A stretch of DNA of 64,000 nt from Imbroritus primus (GTDB lineage Bacteria > Pseudomonadota > Gammaproteobacteria > Burkholderiales > Burkholderiaceae): the NCBI RefSeq assembly GCF_964332355.1, contig NZ_OZ201293.1:3182247-3246246 (forward strand), given 5' to 3'. Both the position numbers and the translations under genes were made by a program. Under the pieces are notes generated by a model. That model did not search any database, was not told where the DNA came from, and saw only the letters and a program-made list of their open reading frames with translations. This document shows positions 1 through 7,937 of this stretch, one piece after another (position 1 is the first letter of the stretch; every line of letters begins with the position of its first letter).

Positions 1-15
1 CGAATTCGCGCCGGC

Positions 16-31
16 TGTTTCACGTGAAACA
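16..31. promoter_or_regulatory. parS: parS centromere site 1
   Basis: Seen: a perfect 16-bp palindrome, TGTTTCACGTGAAACA. Known: ParB/Spo0J family proteins bind the near-universal bacterial parS sequence, and these sites cluster close to the chromosome origin. A second site lies 21 bp downstream. No parA or parB gene is in the window; they may lie to the left, which is inference. Confidence 0.9.
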
Positions 32-52
32 CGGCGTTTCTACGCGAGGAAT

Positions 53-68
53 TGTTCCACGTGAAACA
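53..68. promoter_or_regulatory. parS: parS centromere site 2
   Basis: Seen: TGTTCCACGTGAAACA, identical to the classical parS consensus and one base off perfect symmetry. It is in the same orientation as the first site and both lie in non-coding DNA beyond the 3' end of the permease gene. A pair this close is consistent with a ParB loading region. Confidence 0.9.
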
Positions 69-90
69 GCACCCTCGCCGCTTGCGGTTC

Positions 91-852
91 TTATCCTCGC
101 AGGAAAGCGTCGTAGGCCGTCTTGAGGATCAGCGCCAGCACCACGAAAATGAACACCTTTCGCACGAACCCGCTGCCGTGCTTGAGTGCCAGCCGGCTGC
201 CCACCTGACTGCCCGCGACATTGCCCACCGCCATGATCAGACCGAGCTGCCACCAGATATGCCCTTTCGCGGCCAGCAGCAGCAGCGCCGCCAGGTTGGT
301 GGCCAGGTTGACGAACTTGGTCGACACCGAAGCATGCAAAAAGTCATAACCGAAGATCCGCACAAAGGCGATCATCAGGAAACTGCCCGTGCCCGGCCCA
401 AAGATACCGTCGTAGAAACCAATCACGATGCCCACGCCAATCGCCGCCCAGCGCTCTGCCCGTCCGCTCAGCGAGGGTGCATGCTCGGTCCCCAGGTTTT
501 TCTTGGCCACGGTGTAGCCCAACAACAGCAGCAGGACAAACGGCAGCGCCTTGCGCAGAGGGTCGGCCGGGATCAGGGTCAGCGCATAGGCGCCCAGCAT
601 GGAAAACAGGAAGGCAGCGACAATCGCGGGGCCGGTGGCGCCCCAGTACACGCGTACGCGTCGGCCATAGCGCCAGGCAGCGGCTGCGGTGCCCGACATG
701 GCAGCCACCTTGTTGGTGCCGATCAGGGTCGCGGGGGAGAGATTGGGATAGGCCGAAAACAGTGCGGGGATCTGCACCAGACCACCGCCGCCGGCGACAG
801 CGTCGATCAGGCCGGCAAGGAATGCGGCCGCCGCAAGAAATGCGAGTTCCAT
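91..852 (-). CDS. TSUP family (TauE/SafE-type) membrane permease
   Basis: A 253-residue polytopic membrane protein of the sulfite exporter TauE/SafE (TSUP) family. These proteins move sulfur-containing or organic anions across the inner membrane; the substrate here cannot be told. The start at 852 gives a typical N-terminus: a first hydrophobic helix, then the glycine-rich GLIDAVAGGGGLVQIPAL motif, and TLIGTNK near residue 45. The motif GFYDGIFGPGTGSFL in the second half is the second internal repeat of the family. The frame stays open upstream, but that part is non-hydrophobic, overlaps the neighbouring gene and looks non-coding. It lies 52 bp behind the GNAT-like gene on the same strand, so the two may be cotranscribed. 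Confidence 0.88.
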   Translation of the reverse strand: MELAFLAAAAFLAGLIDAVAGGGGLVQIPALFSAYPNLSPATLIGTNKVAAMSGTAAAAWRYGRRVRVYWGATGPAIVAAFLFSMLGAYALTLIPADPLRKALPFVLLLLLGYTVAKKNLGTEHAPSLSGRAERWAAIGVGIVIGFYDGIFGPGTGSFLMIAFVRIFGYDFLHASVSTKFVNLATNLAALLLLAAKGHIWWQLGLIMAVGNVAGSQVGSRLALKHGSGFVRKVFIFVVLALILKTAYDAFLRG

Positions 853-904
853 AAGGGACGATACGGGAGAAACAGGGAAAGGACGAAAAGCAGGAAAACA
901 GCGG

Positions 905-1372
905 TCACGCCAATTGTTTGCCAGTTGCAGCGGCATGGTGGCGCCACATTCCGGGGCCGGAGACAAATCCGGCGCCGGCAGCAAGCGCGGGGGCCACGAC
1001 GCCATCCTCCAGCAACAGGTGCAGTATGCCATGCGCCGCCGCATAACCGATGGCGGCGCCGAGCAACATTGCGACGTGTGGGTCGTGCCCCACACTGTCA
1101 GTCACCAGAGCGCACCTGCCGCCTTCCCGCAGACTCAGAAAAAAGGACAACGCCAGCGCCGCCACGGGTTGCCCACCCTCACGGATCAGCAGGCAGCAAC
1201 CACGCTCGGGGTGGCGCACCAGCTGTTCAAGCGCCCCGCTCGTACGGAACGCCGGCTGGATGGCAACGTTCGGTTGTTGCAGCCACAGCGCTGCCAGTCC
1301 GGGGAGGTCGTCAATGCCCGCAAGCGAAACGGCGGGCCAGGAAGAAGGGGGTGAAGGGTCGGTCGCAAGCAT
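905..1372 (-). CDS. GNAT-like N-acetyltransferase family protein
   Basis: About 155 residues if translation starts at the ATG at 1372. The frame is open back to a TTG at 1444, but that TTG lies inside the arm of a strong terminator hairpin and is unlikely to be used. The pattern fits a GNAT fold: a start such as SLAGIDDLPGLAALW, a central beta strand GCCLLIREGGQPVAALAL, then the LVTDSVGHDPHVAMLLGAAI stretch that resembles the acetyl-CoA-binding loop and helix, and a C-terminal G-F segment. Substrate is unknown. It lies just ahead of the TSUP permease on the same strand. Family assignment is from fold pattern only, hence moderate confidence. Confidence 0.6.
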   Translation of the reverse strand: MLATDPSPPSSWPAVSLAGIDDLPGLAALWLQQPNVAIQPAFRTSGALEQLVRHPERGCCLLIREGGQPVAALALSFFLSLREGGRCALVTDSVGHDPHVAMLLGAAIGYAAAHGILHLLLEDGVVAPALAAGAGFVSGPGMWRHHAAATGKQLA

Positions 1373-1413
1373 CTCTGCATCCGTAAGGCGGCCAGCACGC
1401 CGGCACAAATCAA

Positions 1414-1448
1414 TAAAAAAAGCGTTGTCAGGAAACCCTGACAACGCT
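1414..1448 (-). terminator. Rho-independent terminator downstream of the GMC oxidoreductase
   Basis: Seen: perfect 12-bp inverted repeat AGCGTTGTCAGG / CCTGACAACGCT with a 4-nt loop (1421-1448). On the minus strand the stem is followed by seven T residues (A-run 1415-1421 on the plus strand). It is placed to stop transcripts of the GMC gene before the GNAT-like gene. Confidence 0.85.
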
Positions 1449-1657
1449 CTCTGTCTCCATGCCGATACCGCCGTGCGGTCCGTGCTTTTTTGATCTGTCT
1501 CCTCGCCTCCGCCTGATATCCTGCGGCAACCGATGGCCGAAATTTACAGGGGCCGGCGACGTAGGACAACCTAGAACAAACCCTAGTAGCCACAATCGTT
1601 TGCGTTTCGCCTGTATTCCGGCGGAAAAAACTGTGGTATTGCAGCGATCTCCCGCCA

Positions 1658-3283
1658 TCATGCGCCGTCCGCACGCCGGCGCTGGCGGTCCTCGATGATC
1701 ATCTCGCTGGCCTTCTCGGCAATCATGATGGTCGGCGAATTGGTATTGCCCGAAGGTATCGTCGGCATCACGGATGCGTCCGCGATCCGCAAACCGGGAA
1801 CGCCACGCACGCGCAGACGGCTGTCCACCACCGCGCCAGGGTCCTCGGCAGGTCCCATGCGGCAGGTTCCCACCGCATGGAAAATCGTCGTACCGATTTC
1901 CGCGGCGGCCTGCGCCAGCGCTTCATCGGTCTGCATATTCGCACCAGGCAGCCACTCCTCCGGCCGGTACTTCGCCAGTGGCTCCGCTTCGACAATGCGC
2001 CGTGTCAGCCGCAGGGCATCGACTGCGATGCGGCGGTCTTCCTCGGTATCCAGGTAATTCGGGGCAATGCACGGCGCGCTGTGCGAATCCGGGCTGGTGA
2101 TGTGGACCGTGCCGCGCGATGTGGGGCGGAGGTTGCAGACGCTCGCGGTAATGGCATCGAAGGTATGCAGCGGATCGCCAAAGGCATCGAGGGACAGCGG
2201 CTGCACGTGGTATTCCAGGTTGGGCCGCACCTGCGCGCCGTCGGAGCACGCAAACAGCCCCAGCTGGGAGGGTGCCATGCTCATCGGCCCGCTCTGGTTG
2301 AAGGCATACTGGAGACCAATCCGCAGCTTGCCCAGCCAGCTCGCCGAAGCCGTATTGAGCGTGCGCGCGTCACGCACCTTGATCACGCTGCGCAGCTGCA
2401 GGTGATCCTGCAGGTTCTCGCCCACCCCGGGCAGGTCGTGCTGGATCGCAATCCCCAAGGCGCTCAGCCGGCGGGCATCGCCGATACCCGAGAGCTCGAG
2501 CAGTTGCGGCGTATTGATCGCACCAGCGGCCACGATCACCTCTTCATCCGCCAACGCACTGTAGGCCCCGCCGCCACCAGAGTAGTCCACGCCCGTGCAG
2601 CGCCCCTCCTCGAAACGCAGGCGCTCGACGTGCGCACCGGTGATGAGCGTCAGGTTGGGCCGTTCCGATGCCTTGCGCAGGAATGCCTTGGACGTGTTCC
2701 AGCGCAGGCCCTTGCGCTGGTTGACCTCGAAATACCCGACGCCGAAGTTGTCGCCACGATTGAAGTCGTCGGTACGGGGAATGCCCGCTGCCTCGGCAGC
2801 CGCCATGAAAGCTTCGAGAATGTCCCAGCGCAGCCGCTGGGCCTCCACGCGCCACTCGCCGCCGGCACCGTGGAAGTCGCTCGCGCCGAGGTGATGGTCC
2901 TCGCTGCGGCAGAACAGCGGCAGGACCGCATCCCAGCGCCAGCTGTCGTCCCTGGTCAAGGCCGCCCAGCCGTCGTAATCCTCGCGCTGGCCGCGCATAT
3001 AGATCATGCCGTTGATCGAGGAGGAGCCACCCAGCACGCGCCCGCGCGGATAGCGCAACGACCGGCCGTTCAGGCCGGGTTCTTCGCGCGTGCGGTACAT
3101 CCAGTCGGTACGTGGATTGCCGATGCAATAGAGATAGCCAACGGGGATATGGATCCAGTGATAGTCATCCTTGCCGCCCGCTTCCAGCAGCAGGACGTTA
3201 ACATCCGGATCGCGCGTCAGGCGATTGGCCAGCACGCAGCCGGCGGAGCCCGCCCCGACGATGATGTAGTCGTATCGATCCAT
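1658..3283 (-). CDS. GMC family FAD-dependent oxidoreductase (choline/alcohol dehydrogenase-like)
   Basis: A 541-residue flavoprotein of the glucose-methanol-choline oxidoreductase family, which oxidises alcohols to aldehydes with FAD. The N-terminus has the Rossmann dinucleotide motif (YIIVGAGSAGCVLANRLT, residues about 5-22), followed by the GMC signature RGRVLGGSSSINGMIY near residue 80. The catalytic pair is visible: His about 469 in FHAVGTCRMG and Asn about 513 in SGNTNSPTIM. The start at 3283 puts the Rossmann motif at residue 5 and is preferred over the longer open frame. Length matches choline dehydrogenase-like and short-chain alcohol dehydrogenase members, but there is no betaine gene nearby, so the substrate is left open. 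A strong terminator follows. Confidence 0.9.
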   Translation of the reverse strand: MDRYDYIIVGAGSAGCVLANRLTRDPDVNVLLLEAGGKDDYHWIHIPVGYLYCIGNPRTDWMYRTREEPGLNGRSLRYPRGRVLGGSSSINGMIYMRGQREDYDGWAALTRDDSWRWDAVLPLFCRSEDHHLGASDFHGAGGEWRVEAQRLRWDILEAFMAAAEAAGIPRTDDFNRGDNFGVGYFEVNQRKGLRWNTSKAFLRKASERPNLTLITGAHVERLRFEEGRCTGVDYSGGGGAYSALADEEVIVAAGAINTPQLLELSGIGDARRLSALGIAIQHDLPGVGENLQDHLQLRSVIKVRDARTLNTASASWLGKLRIGLQYAFNQSGPMSMAPSQLGLFACSDGAQVRPNLEYHVQPLSLDAFGDPLHTFDAITASVCNLRPTSRGTVHITSPDSHSAPCIAPNYLDTEEDRRIAVDALRLTRRIVEAEPLAKYRPEEWLPGANMQTDEALAQAAAEIGTTIFHAVGTCRMGPAEDPGAVVDSRLRVRGVPGLRIADASVMPTIPSGNTNSPTIMIAEKASEMIIEDRQRRRADGA

Positions 3284-3581
3284 TACACGCCGTCCGCACC
3301 GGCGAAAGCGTGGTGCGCAGCGTGCGCGGCGTGTGAACAGGGGGATAGGGGCAAGGCGGGCAGCAGGTCGGGCAGCAGCATCACAAGGGTCTCCTGGTGG
3401 GTCGCGCGCGTCGCCATGTCCCGGGCCGGTGAAGCAACCGGGCCGTGAACCGCAGGTGCACCCAGGATGGAAAACTGGGCGGTCATGCGCGCGGTCCGTC
3501 GTCAGCCACAATATAAAGCATGTAGGGCAGCGCGCCGACATCCGTTACGACCGGAAACCAACCGCGTGCGAGCGCACGCCC

Positions 3582-4013
3582 CTACCCGCTGGCGTGATGC
3601 TTGCGCGCGCCCGGCGCGGTGGCGGATGCCGGCGCCATGTCATCCAGGATCGGGCACTCGGGACGGTCGTCGCCATGGCAATGGTTCGCCAGATGAGCCA
3701 ATTGGGCGCGCATGGCCGTCAGTTCGGCAATGCGCTCGTCGAGCGCTGCGATATGGCGCAGCGTCAAGGCCTTGACATCGGCGCTGGCGCGCGAGCGATC
3801 CGTCCACAACGCCAGCAGTTGCCGGATCTCGTCCAGGGCGAAGCCCAACCGGCGTGCCCGTTCGACAAAACGCAAGGTATCCACCGCGTTCCCGTCGTAG
3901 CGGCGATAACCGCTATCGCTGCGGGCGCTCTCGGGCAGCAAGCCGATCGCTTCGTAGTGCCGGATACGCTTAGCCGATACACCGCTCTGGCGAGCAGCCT
4001 CTCCGATATTCAT
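3582..4013 (-). CDS. cueR: CueR-like copper-responsive MerR family regulator
   Basis: A 143-residue MerR-type activator. The N-terminal winged helix-turn-helix (MNIGEAARQSGVSAKRIRHY) and the RRYDGNAVDTLRFV wing are followed by a dimerisation coiled coil. Two metal-binding cysteines, Cys112 and Cys120 in HCHGDDRPECPI, are at the same positions as the Cu(I) ligands of E. coli CueR, so monovalent copper, silver or gold is the expected effector. A His-containing C-terminal tail follows. The gene is divergent from the copper chaperone gene, and the CueR-type operator lies between them. Known CueR proteins untwist a promoter with an over-long spacer, and the operator found here fits that mode. Confidence 0.92.
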   Translation of the reverse strand: MNIGEAARQSGVSAKRIRHYEAIGLLPESARSDSGYRRYDGNAVDTLRFVERARRLGFALDEIRQLLALWTDRSRASADVKALTLRHIAALDERIAELTAMRAQLAHLANHCHGDDRPECPILDDMAPASATAPGARKHHASG

Positions 4014-4149
4014 CGCTATCCTCCTGCCCGGCTGCAGCAGAACTGCGCCGGCGCTGGCGGCGCCGGACGCGCTCCGGCGCTTGTGTCATCATTCCTTTAC
4101 CACTGCGGTGTACAAATCGTCCACAGCGCGGTCCACGATCACATCATGC

Positions 4150-4170
4150 ACCTTCCCATGCGGGGAAGGT
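4150..4170 (+). promoter_or_regulatory. CueR-type copper operator upstream of copZ
   Basis: Seen: perfect inverted repeat ACCTTCCC (4150-4157), spacer ATGCG, GGGAAGGT (4163-4170). This matches the ACCTTCC...GGAAGGT operators bound by CueR-type MerR regulators, which normally sit inside the promoter spacer. It ends 26 bp before the chaperone start codon, so the transcript leader should be very short. Confidence 0.88.
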
Positions 4171-4196
4171 CAAGCCATTCAGGAACAGGGAATCTC

Positions 4197-4403
4197 ATGA
4201 TCGAATTCAAGGTAGAAGGCATGTCGTGCAACCACTGCGTGCAGGCCATCACGCGCGCGGTGCGCGAACGCGACCCGGTGGCGTCGGTTACGGTCGACCT
4301 ACCCACCAAGACCGTGAATGTCGGCAGTACTGCGGAAGTTGCCGAGTTGCGTCAGGCCATCGAAGCCGAAGGGTATACGGTGACGAGCGTCAGCCAGTCC
4401 TGA
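4197..4403 (+). CDS. copZ: Heavy-metal-associated domain copper chaperone (CopZ-like)
   Basis: A 68-residue single HMA-domain protein with the metal-binding motif GMSCNHC (Cys11 and Cys14) and the usual alternating strand-helix pattern. Proteins of this type carry Cu(I) in the cytoplasm to P-type ATPases or to regulators. The ATG at 4197 directly follows the CueR-type operator, which indicates copper induction. No copA ATPase is next to it, so the chaperone is a separately transcribed gene here. Symbol is by family similarity. Confidence 0.88.
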   Translation: MIEFKVEGMSCNHCVQAITRAVRERDPVASVTVDLPTKTVNVGSTAEVAELRQAIEAEGYTVTSVSQS

Positions 4404-4413
4404 TTGCCGCACC

Positions 4414-4459
4414 CGAAAAAAAGCGGCGCGTCCGCGCAGGGACTGCGCGAACACGCCGC
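4414..4459 (-). terminator. Rho-independent terminator for ompW
   Basis: Seen: a long GC-rich stem (4423-4439 pairing with 4443-4459, with internal mismatches) followed on the minus strand by seven T residues (A-run 4416-4422). Orientation fits termination of ompW; the stem may also slow the convergent copZ transcript. Confidence 0.8.
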
Positions 4460-4534
4460 AGGGACGCCGTTGAAACGTTCAAGACGCGGATGACGTGCCG
4501 ATGATGTTCGACCCGCAAATCGCCATCGTCGGTA

Positions 4535-5266
4535 TCAGAACGCGTAGCCGACGGTCAGGAACGTCACCACCGGGCGGATCTTGATGCTGGTTTCGCTGGT
4601 GACGGGAACGCCCGTCGCCGTGCGCGTGTTCAGCGTGGCCTTGGTCTTGAGCGGCAGGTAAGACACCGACAGGCCGAGGATCCAGCGGTCGGTCATGGCG
4701 TATGTTGCGCCGATGTTGAAGACCGGATTCCAGCTTGAGTCCGCCTTCACCGTGGTGGTGGCGCCCGGGCCGAACGTGGCGTTACTGAACGGCGTGCTGG
4801 TGATCTTGCCGTCGGTGAACCAGGTGTAGTTGATCCCCAGACCGACATAGGGACGGAAGCGCTGCTGGGCCGTGCCGAAGTGATACTTGGCGAGGATGGC
4901 CGGGCTCCACTGGCGCACCGAGCCGATCACGCCGAAGGGCGCGAGCTTGCCTTCGCCCGAGACCTTGTGGCGCGGCGGCACGCCGGCCACGAGTTCGCCA
5001 GAAATGTTATCGGTAAAGAAGTAGCTGACTGCCAGACCCAGCGTGTCGGCGTCCTCGACCTTGGCACCGGTACCGGAGCTGACAATGTTCACCGGCGCGC
5101 CGCCGATATTGGTGGTACGCAGCGGCACGCTGTCCGACTGGGGCATGACGCGGAACCAGCCGGCGCTGACAACGGTCGTGCCGGCAGTCTGGGCATAGGC
5201 GGCAGTGCCAGCCATCAGCAAGGCGCCGACAACGGCCGCGCTAAGTCGATGATGTGACATGGACAT
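4535..5266 (-). CDS. ompW: OmpW family outer membrane beta-barrel protein
   Basis: A 243-residue outer membrane protein with a Sec signal peptide (hydrophobic core AAVVGALLMAG, cleavage after AYAQ or nearby, residues about 24-26). The mature part has OmpW features: AGWFRVMPQSDS at the N-terminus, the GLAVSYFFTDNISGELVAG strand pair, AILAKYHFG, FRPYVGLGINYTWF, and a C-terminal aromatic residue (VGYAF). OmpW forms an eight-stranded barrel with a hydrophobic channel. Two in-frame ATGs (5266 and 5260) are equally usable. Upstream there is an AT-rich stretch with an FNR/Anr-like half-conserved site. A strong terminator closes the unit. Confidence 0.93.
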   Translation of the reverse strand: MSMSHHRLSAAVVGALLMAGTAAYAQTAGTTVVSAGWFRVMPQSDSVPLRTTNIGGAPVNIVSSGTGAKVEDADTLGLAVSYFFTDNISGELVAGVPPRHKVSGEGKLAPFGVIGSVRQWSPAILAKYHFGTAQQRFRPYVGLGINYTWFTDGKITSTPFSNATFGPGATTTVKADSSWNPVFNIGATYAMTDRWILGLSVSYLPLKTKATLNTRTATGVPVTSETSIKIRPVVTFLTVGYAF

Positions 5267-5347
5267 GAATAGAGTGTCTCCTGATAGGGTAAGAACGCCT
5301 GCTCTGCCTGACTAATAACGGTCTCGTGCAGCGTTCAATGCATTATC

Positions 5348-5361
5348 ACGATTGCGATCAA
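5348..5361 (-). promoter_or_regulatory. Candidate FNR/Anr box upstream of ompW
   Basis: Seen on the minus strand: TTGATCGCAATCGT, matching 8 of 10 defined positions of TTGAT-N4-ATCAA. It lies about 82-95 bp before the ompW start. OmpW genes of other proteobacteria are known to respond to oxygen through FNR, which makes the site plausible but not proven. Confidence 0.4.
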
Positions 5362-5555
5362 ATCCGGCGAAAAACTTTTTAGAGTAAACACGTCAGTGTC
5401 GCTGCGGTGGCACAGGCCAGCTAACCGGCCACAGCATCTGGCACCGTTGACCAGACCATGGCCTTCAAGGATTCACAAGGTCTACACGCACGCTCCGCTA
5501 TGCGTGACACCCACGACGGATGCATATCGAAGCGTAGCAACGCCACCACATTTGG

Positions 5556-6086
5556 TCACCCCAGCCTTTTTGGGGGTATCGCTCCGTCATGCGGATCGCT
5601 CGGCGGCGCTGCGCCTCGCAGGTGCCCCAGCGGCAGCGGTCCGTCACGCTTGAACGCCGTCAGTACGATGTTGGAACGCACGCTGTCCACACCCGGCACG
5701 CGCATCAGCCGTTTCATCATGAAAGCCGACAAGGCGGGCAGATCGGGGACTACCACGCGCAGCAGATAGTCCGCCTCGCCGGCGACGGCATAGCATTCCT
5801 GCACCTCTTCGAGCAGCATCACCTGCTCGCGGAATGCTTCGATGATCGTATCGCCGTGATGGGCCAGCTTGACGCCGACGAACACCGTGACACCGAGCCC
5901 GAGTACGGCCGGCGACAACACCACCCGATAGCCCTCGATGACCCCAGCAGTCTCGAGCCGTGCCAGGCGACGGCCGATCTGGCTCGGCGACAGATGGACC
6001 CGATCCGCCAGCTGTTGATGCGTCGCACGGCCATCGCCCTGCAAGGCGTCCAGCAAAGCCAGATCATAGGAGTCAAGCGATAACAT
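5556..6086 (-). CDS. Lrp/AsnC family transcriptional regulator (likely controls phhA)
   Basis: A 176-residue Lrp/AsnC-type regulator. It has an N-terminal winged helix-turn-helix (DLALLDALQGDGRATHQQLADRV...LSPSQIGRRLARLE) and a C-terminal RAM effector domain (GVTVFVGVKLAH through NIVLTAF), about 150 residues in all, plus a Pro/Gly-rich tail. The ATG at 6086 is chosen because AGGA sits seven bases upstream; the earlier ATG at 6101 has no ribosome binding site. The gene is divergent from phenylalanine hydroxylase, so phenylalanine or tyrosine sensing and control of phhA are inferred from position. Confidence 0.88.
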   Translation of the reverse strand: MLSLDSYDLALLDALQGDGRATHQQLADRVHLSPSQIGRRLARLETAGVIEGYRVVLSPAVLGLGVTVFVGVKLAHHGDTIIEAFREQVMLLEEVQECYAVAGEADYLLRVVVPDLPALSAFMMKRLMRVPGVDSVRSNIVLTAFKRDGPLPLGHLRGAAPPSDPHDGAIPPKRLG

Positions 6087-6098
6087 GCATGTTTCCTG

Positions 6099-6134
6099 CA
6101 TTTAAATGGATATTGATGCGTCTATTCTACGCAT
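6099..6134. promoter_or_regulatory. Palindrome-rich divergent control region of the Lrp-type gene and phhA
   Basis: Seen: CATTTAAATG (6099-6108, perfect palindrome) and ATGCGT-N7-ACGCAT (6116-6134), with ACATGCATGT (6083-6092) overlapping the regulator start. Lrp-type proteins bind AT-rich dyads of this kind. Binding of the neighbouring regulator is inferred. Confidence 0.45.
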
Positions 6135-6221
6135 TATCCGACTTTTAAAGCGAGATTGCGGCAATACCGCATGCGCTTCGGCATACACTTTTCACATGTT
6201 CAATTGATCGCGGAGTGGGCC

Positions 6222-7130
6222 ATGGGTCTGTCCTCGCCAGCCCAGTTCCAGGGCACGCTGACCAGCAAGCTCAAGGAGCAGTTCGATGCCGGCCTGCTCG
6301 CGGGGCAAGCGCTGCATGCCGATTTCACCATGGCGCAGCCGCTCGCCCGCTACACCCAGGCCGACCACGAGATCTGGCGCGCGCTGTATGACCAGCAGGC
6401 CGCCATGTTGCCGGGACGCGCCTGCGATGCGTTCCTGCAAGGCCTCGAGACCCTTGGCATGGCGCGCGACCACGTGCCCGATTTCGCCGAGCTCAACGAA
6501 CGGTTGATGCGCGCCACCGGTTGGCAGGTCGTCGCCGTGCCAGGTCTGGTACCCGACGAAGTGTTCTTTGACCACCTGGCCAACCGCCGCTTTCCGGCAA
6601 GCTGGTGGATGCGCACGCCCGCGCAGATGGATTACCTGCAGGAACCCGACTGTTTCCATGATGTGTTCGGGCATGTGCCAATGCTCATCAACCCAGTCTT
6701 CGCGGACTATATGCAGGCATACGGCCGTGGCGGGCTCAAGGCCCAGAAACTCGGTGCGCTGGACATGCTGGCACGGCTCTACTGGTACACCGTGGAGTTC
6801 GGACTGATCCGCACGCACGCCGGACTGCGCATCTATGGCGCCGGAATCGTCTCGAGCAAGAGCGAATCCATCTATGCGCTCGACGATACGCGGCCAAACC
6901 GCCTGGGCTTCGACCTGCGGCGCATCATGCGGACGCACTACCGCATCGACACGTTTCAGAAAACGTACTTTGTGATCGATAGCTTCGATCAGTTGTTCGA
7001 TGCCACACGGCCGGATTTCACCCCGCTCTATGCCGAACTGCGGGACCAGCGGGAATTTGCGGCGGAAGCCATCGAAGATGGCGATCGGGTGCTGCACCAG
7101 GGCACTGGTCAGGAGCCGGCACTGTCATAG
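6222..7130 (+). CDS. phhA: Phenylalanine 4-monooxygenase (phenylalanine hydroxylase)
   Basis: A 302-residue non-haem iron enzyme that converts phenylalanine to tyrosine with tetrahydrobiopterin and oxygen. The Fe(II) facial triad is visible: His146 and His151 in [14 protein letters not shown] and Glu192 in YWYTVEFGL. Length matches the short bacterial single-domain forms without an ACT regulatory domain. The ATG at 6222 is preceded by GGAG and gives a normal start; an upstream in-frame ATG at 6156 would overlap the control region. The cofactor-recycling dehydratase phhB follows 142 bp later, and a divergent Lrp-type regulator precedes it. Confidence 0.96.
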   Translation: MGLSSPAQFQGTLTSKLKEQFDAGLLAGQALHADFTMAQPLARYTQADHEIWRALYDQQAAMLPGRACDAFLQGLETLGMARDHVPDFAELNERLMRATGWQVVAVPGLVPDEVFFDHLANRRFPASWWMRTPAQMDYLQEPDCFHDVFGHVPMLINPVFADYMQAYGRGGLKAQKLGALDMLARLYWYTVEFGLIRTHAGLRIYGAGIVSSKSESIYALDDTRPNRLGFDLRRIMRTHYRIDTFQKTYFVIDSFDQLFDATRPDFTPLYAELRDQREFAAEAIEDGDRVLHQGTGQEPALS

Positions 7131-7272
7131 ATCACAGGATCTGGTGCACCGCCAGGAGCCTATCACCGCCGCCGTGCGGATGAACCCGGTCAGCCTGGCC
7201 GGATGCGCTGCGCTGCCGCAGACGCTACCATCACGGCATCAGCGTCGGGCCAACAAGACAACAGGACATCCT

Positions 7273-7581
7273 ATGACTACTCCACTGACAGCCGCTGCAC
7301 GAACAGCCGCACTCGACACCCTGCCCGGATGGCAGGCGCTCGAGGGGCGCGATGCCTGGCACAAGCGCTTCGAATTCAGGGACTTCAACCAGGCCTTCGC
7401 CTTCATGACACGTGTGGCGCTACGCGCCGAACAGGCGGACCACCATCCTGAGTGGTTCAATGTGTATAACGTCGTGGAAGTCACGCTCAGCACCCATGAT
7501 GCCAACGGCGTCACTGAAAAAGACGTGGCCCTCGCGCGCTTCATCGAAGAAGCTGCCTCGTGTATGCCGGCAGCGAACTGA
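7273..7581 (+). CDS. phhB: 4a-hydroxytetrahydrobiopterin dehydratase
   Basis: A 102-residue pterin-4a-carbinolamine dehydratase. It dehydrates the 4a-hydroxypterin released by PhhA so that the cofactor can be recycled. The diagnostic motif is present: the catalytic His57-His58 pair in [11 protein letters not shown], followed by the beta strand VEVTLSTHD and the C-terminal helix with [11 protein letters not shown]. Length is typical. It lies 142 bp downstream of phhA on the same strand, with its own weak AGGA-type ribosome binding site. Confidence 0.95.
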   Translation: MTTPLTAAARTAALDTLPGWQALEGRDAWHKRFEFRDFNQAFAFMTRVALRAEQADHHPEWFNVYNVVEVTLSTHDANGVTEKDVALARFIEEAASCMPAAN

Positions 7582-7706
7582 TCCCGGTAAGCAGCCTTTA
7601 ATCCGCGGTCCCGGGCGTGACGTGATGACGGTCTGGTCGCCGCTTGGCCGCGACGGAATCACGGCGCAGGACGCGCCTAACCCACGACTGACCGTCAATC
7701 CAGCTG

Positions 7707-7937
7707 CTAACCGCCGGCCCGCGTGGCCCGGTACGCCTGCCAGGCGGCCAGAGCCTTGTCGCCGAGCTGTTCCGGCGCTATCGTCGTCGCGCCCTGTACA
7801 ATCATCAATGCGTATGGCTTGGCCAGCGCCGCGGCCTCCGGACACAAGCGCAATTCATCTCCCACGGCCGGCGAACGGCTGCGCCAGAAATTGATGGCGG
7901 TTTCGAGATCGTTAATGGTGAGCATGGCGGTCGACAT
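7707..7937 (-). CDS. DUF3717 domain-containing protein
   Basis: A 76-residue protein that matches the DUF3717 pattern, seen mainly in Burkholderiales: ITINDLE-type helix start, INFWRSRSP, then DELRLCPEAAALAKPYALMI, a C-terminal helix and a small Arg-rich end. No function is established. The start at 7937 is supported by a -10-like TACAAT on the minus strand ending exactly six bases before the ATG, which suggests a leaderless transcript. A second ATG lies four codons downstream. It is divergent from the two-component regulator. Confidence 0.8.
   Translation of the reverse strand: MSTAMLTINDLETAINFWRSRSPAVGDELRLCPEAAALAKPYALMIVQGATTIAPEQLGDKALAAWQAYRATRAGG

Noticed and set aside
52..1386. Long plus-strand open frame across the left edge
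   Set aside because: It is antisense to the TSUP and GNAT-like genes, has an Arg/Gln/His-rich composition and covers the parS sites; it is a GC-bias shadow.
1877..3448. 523-codon plus-strand frame opposite the GMC gene
   Set aside because: Antisense to a clear GMC oxidoreductase with intact motifs; no family pattern of its own.
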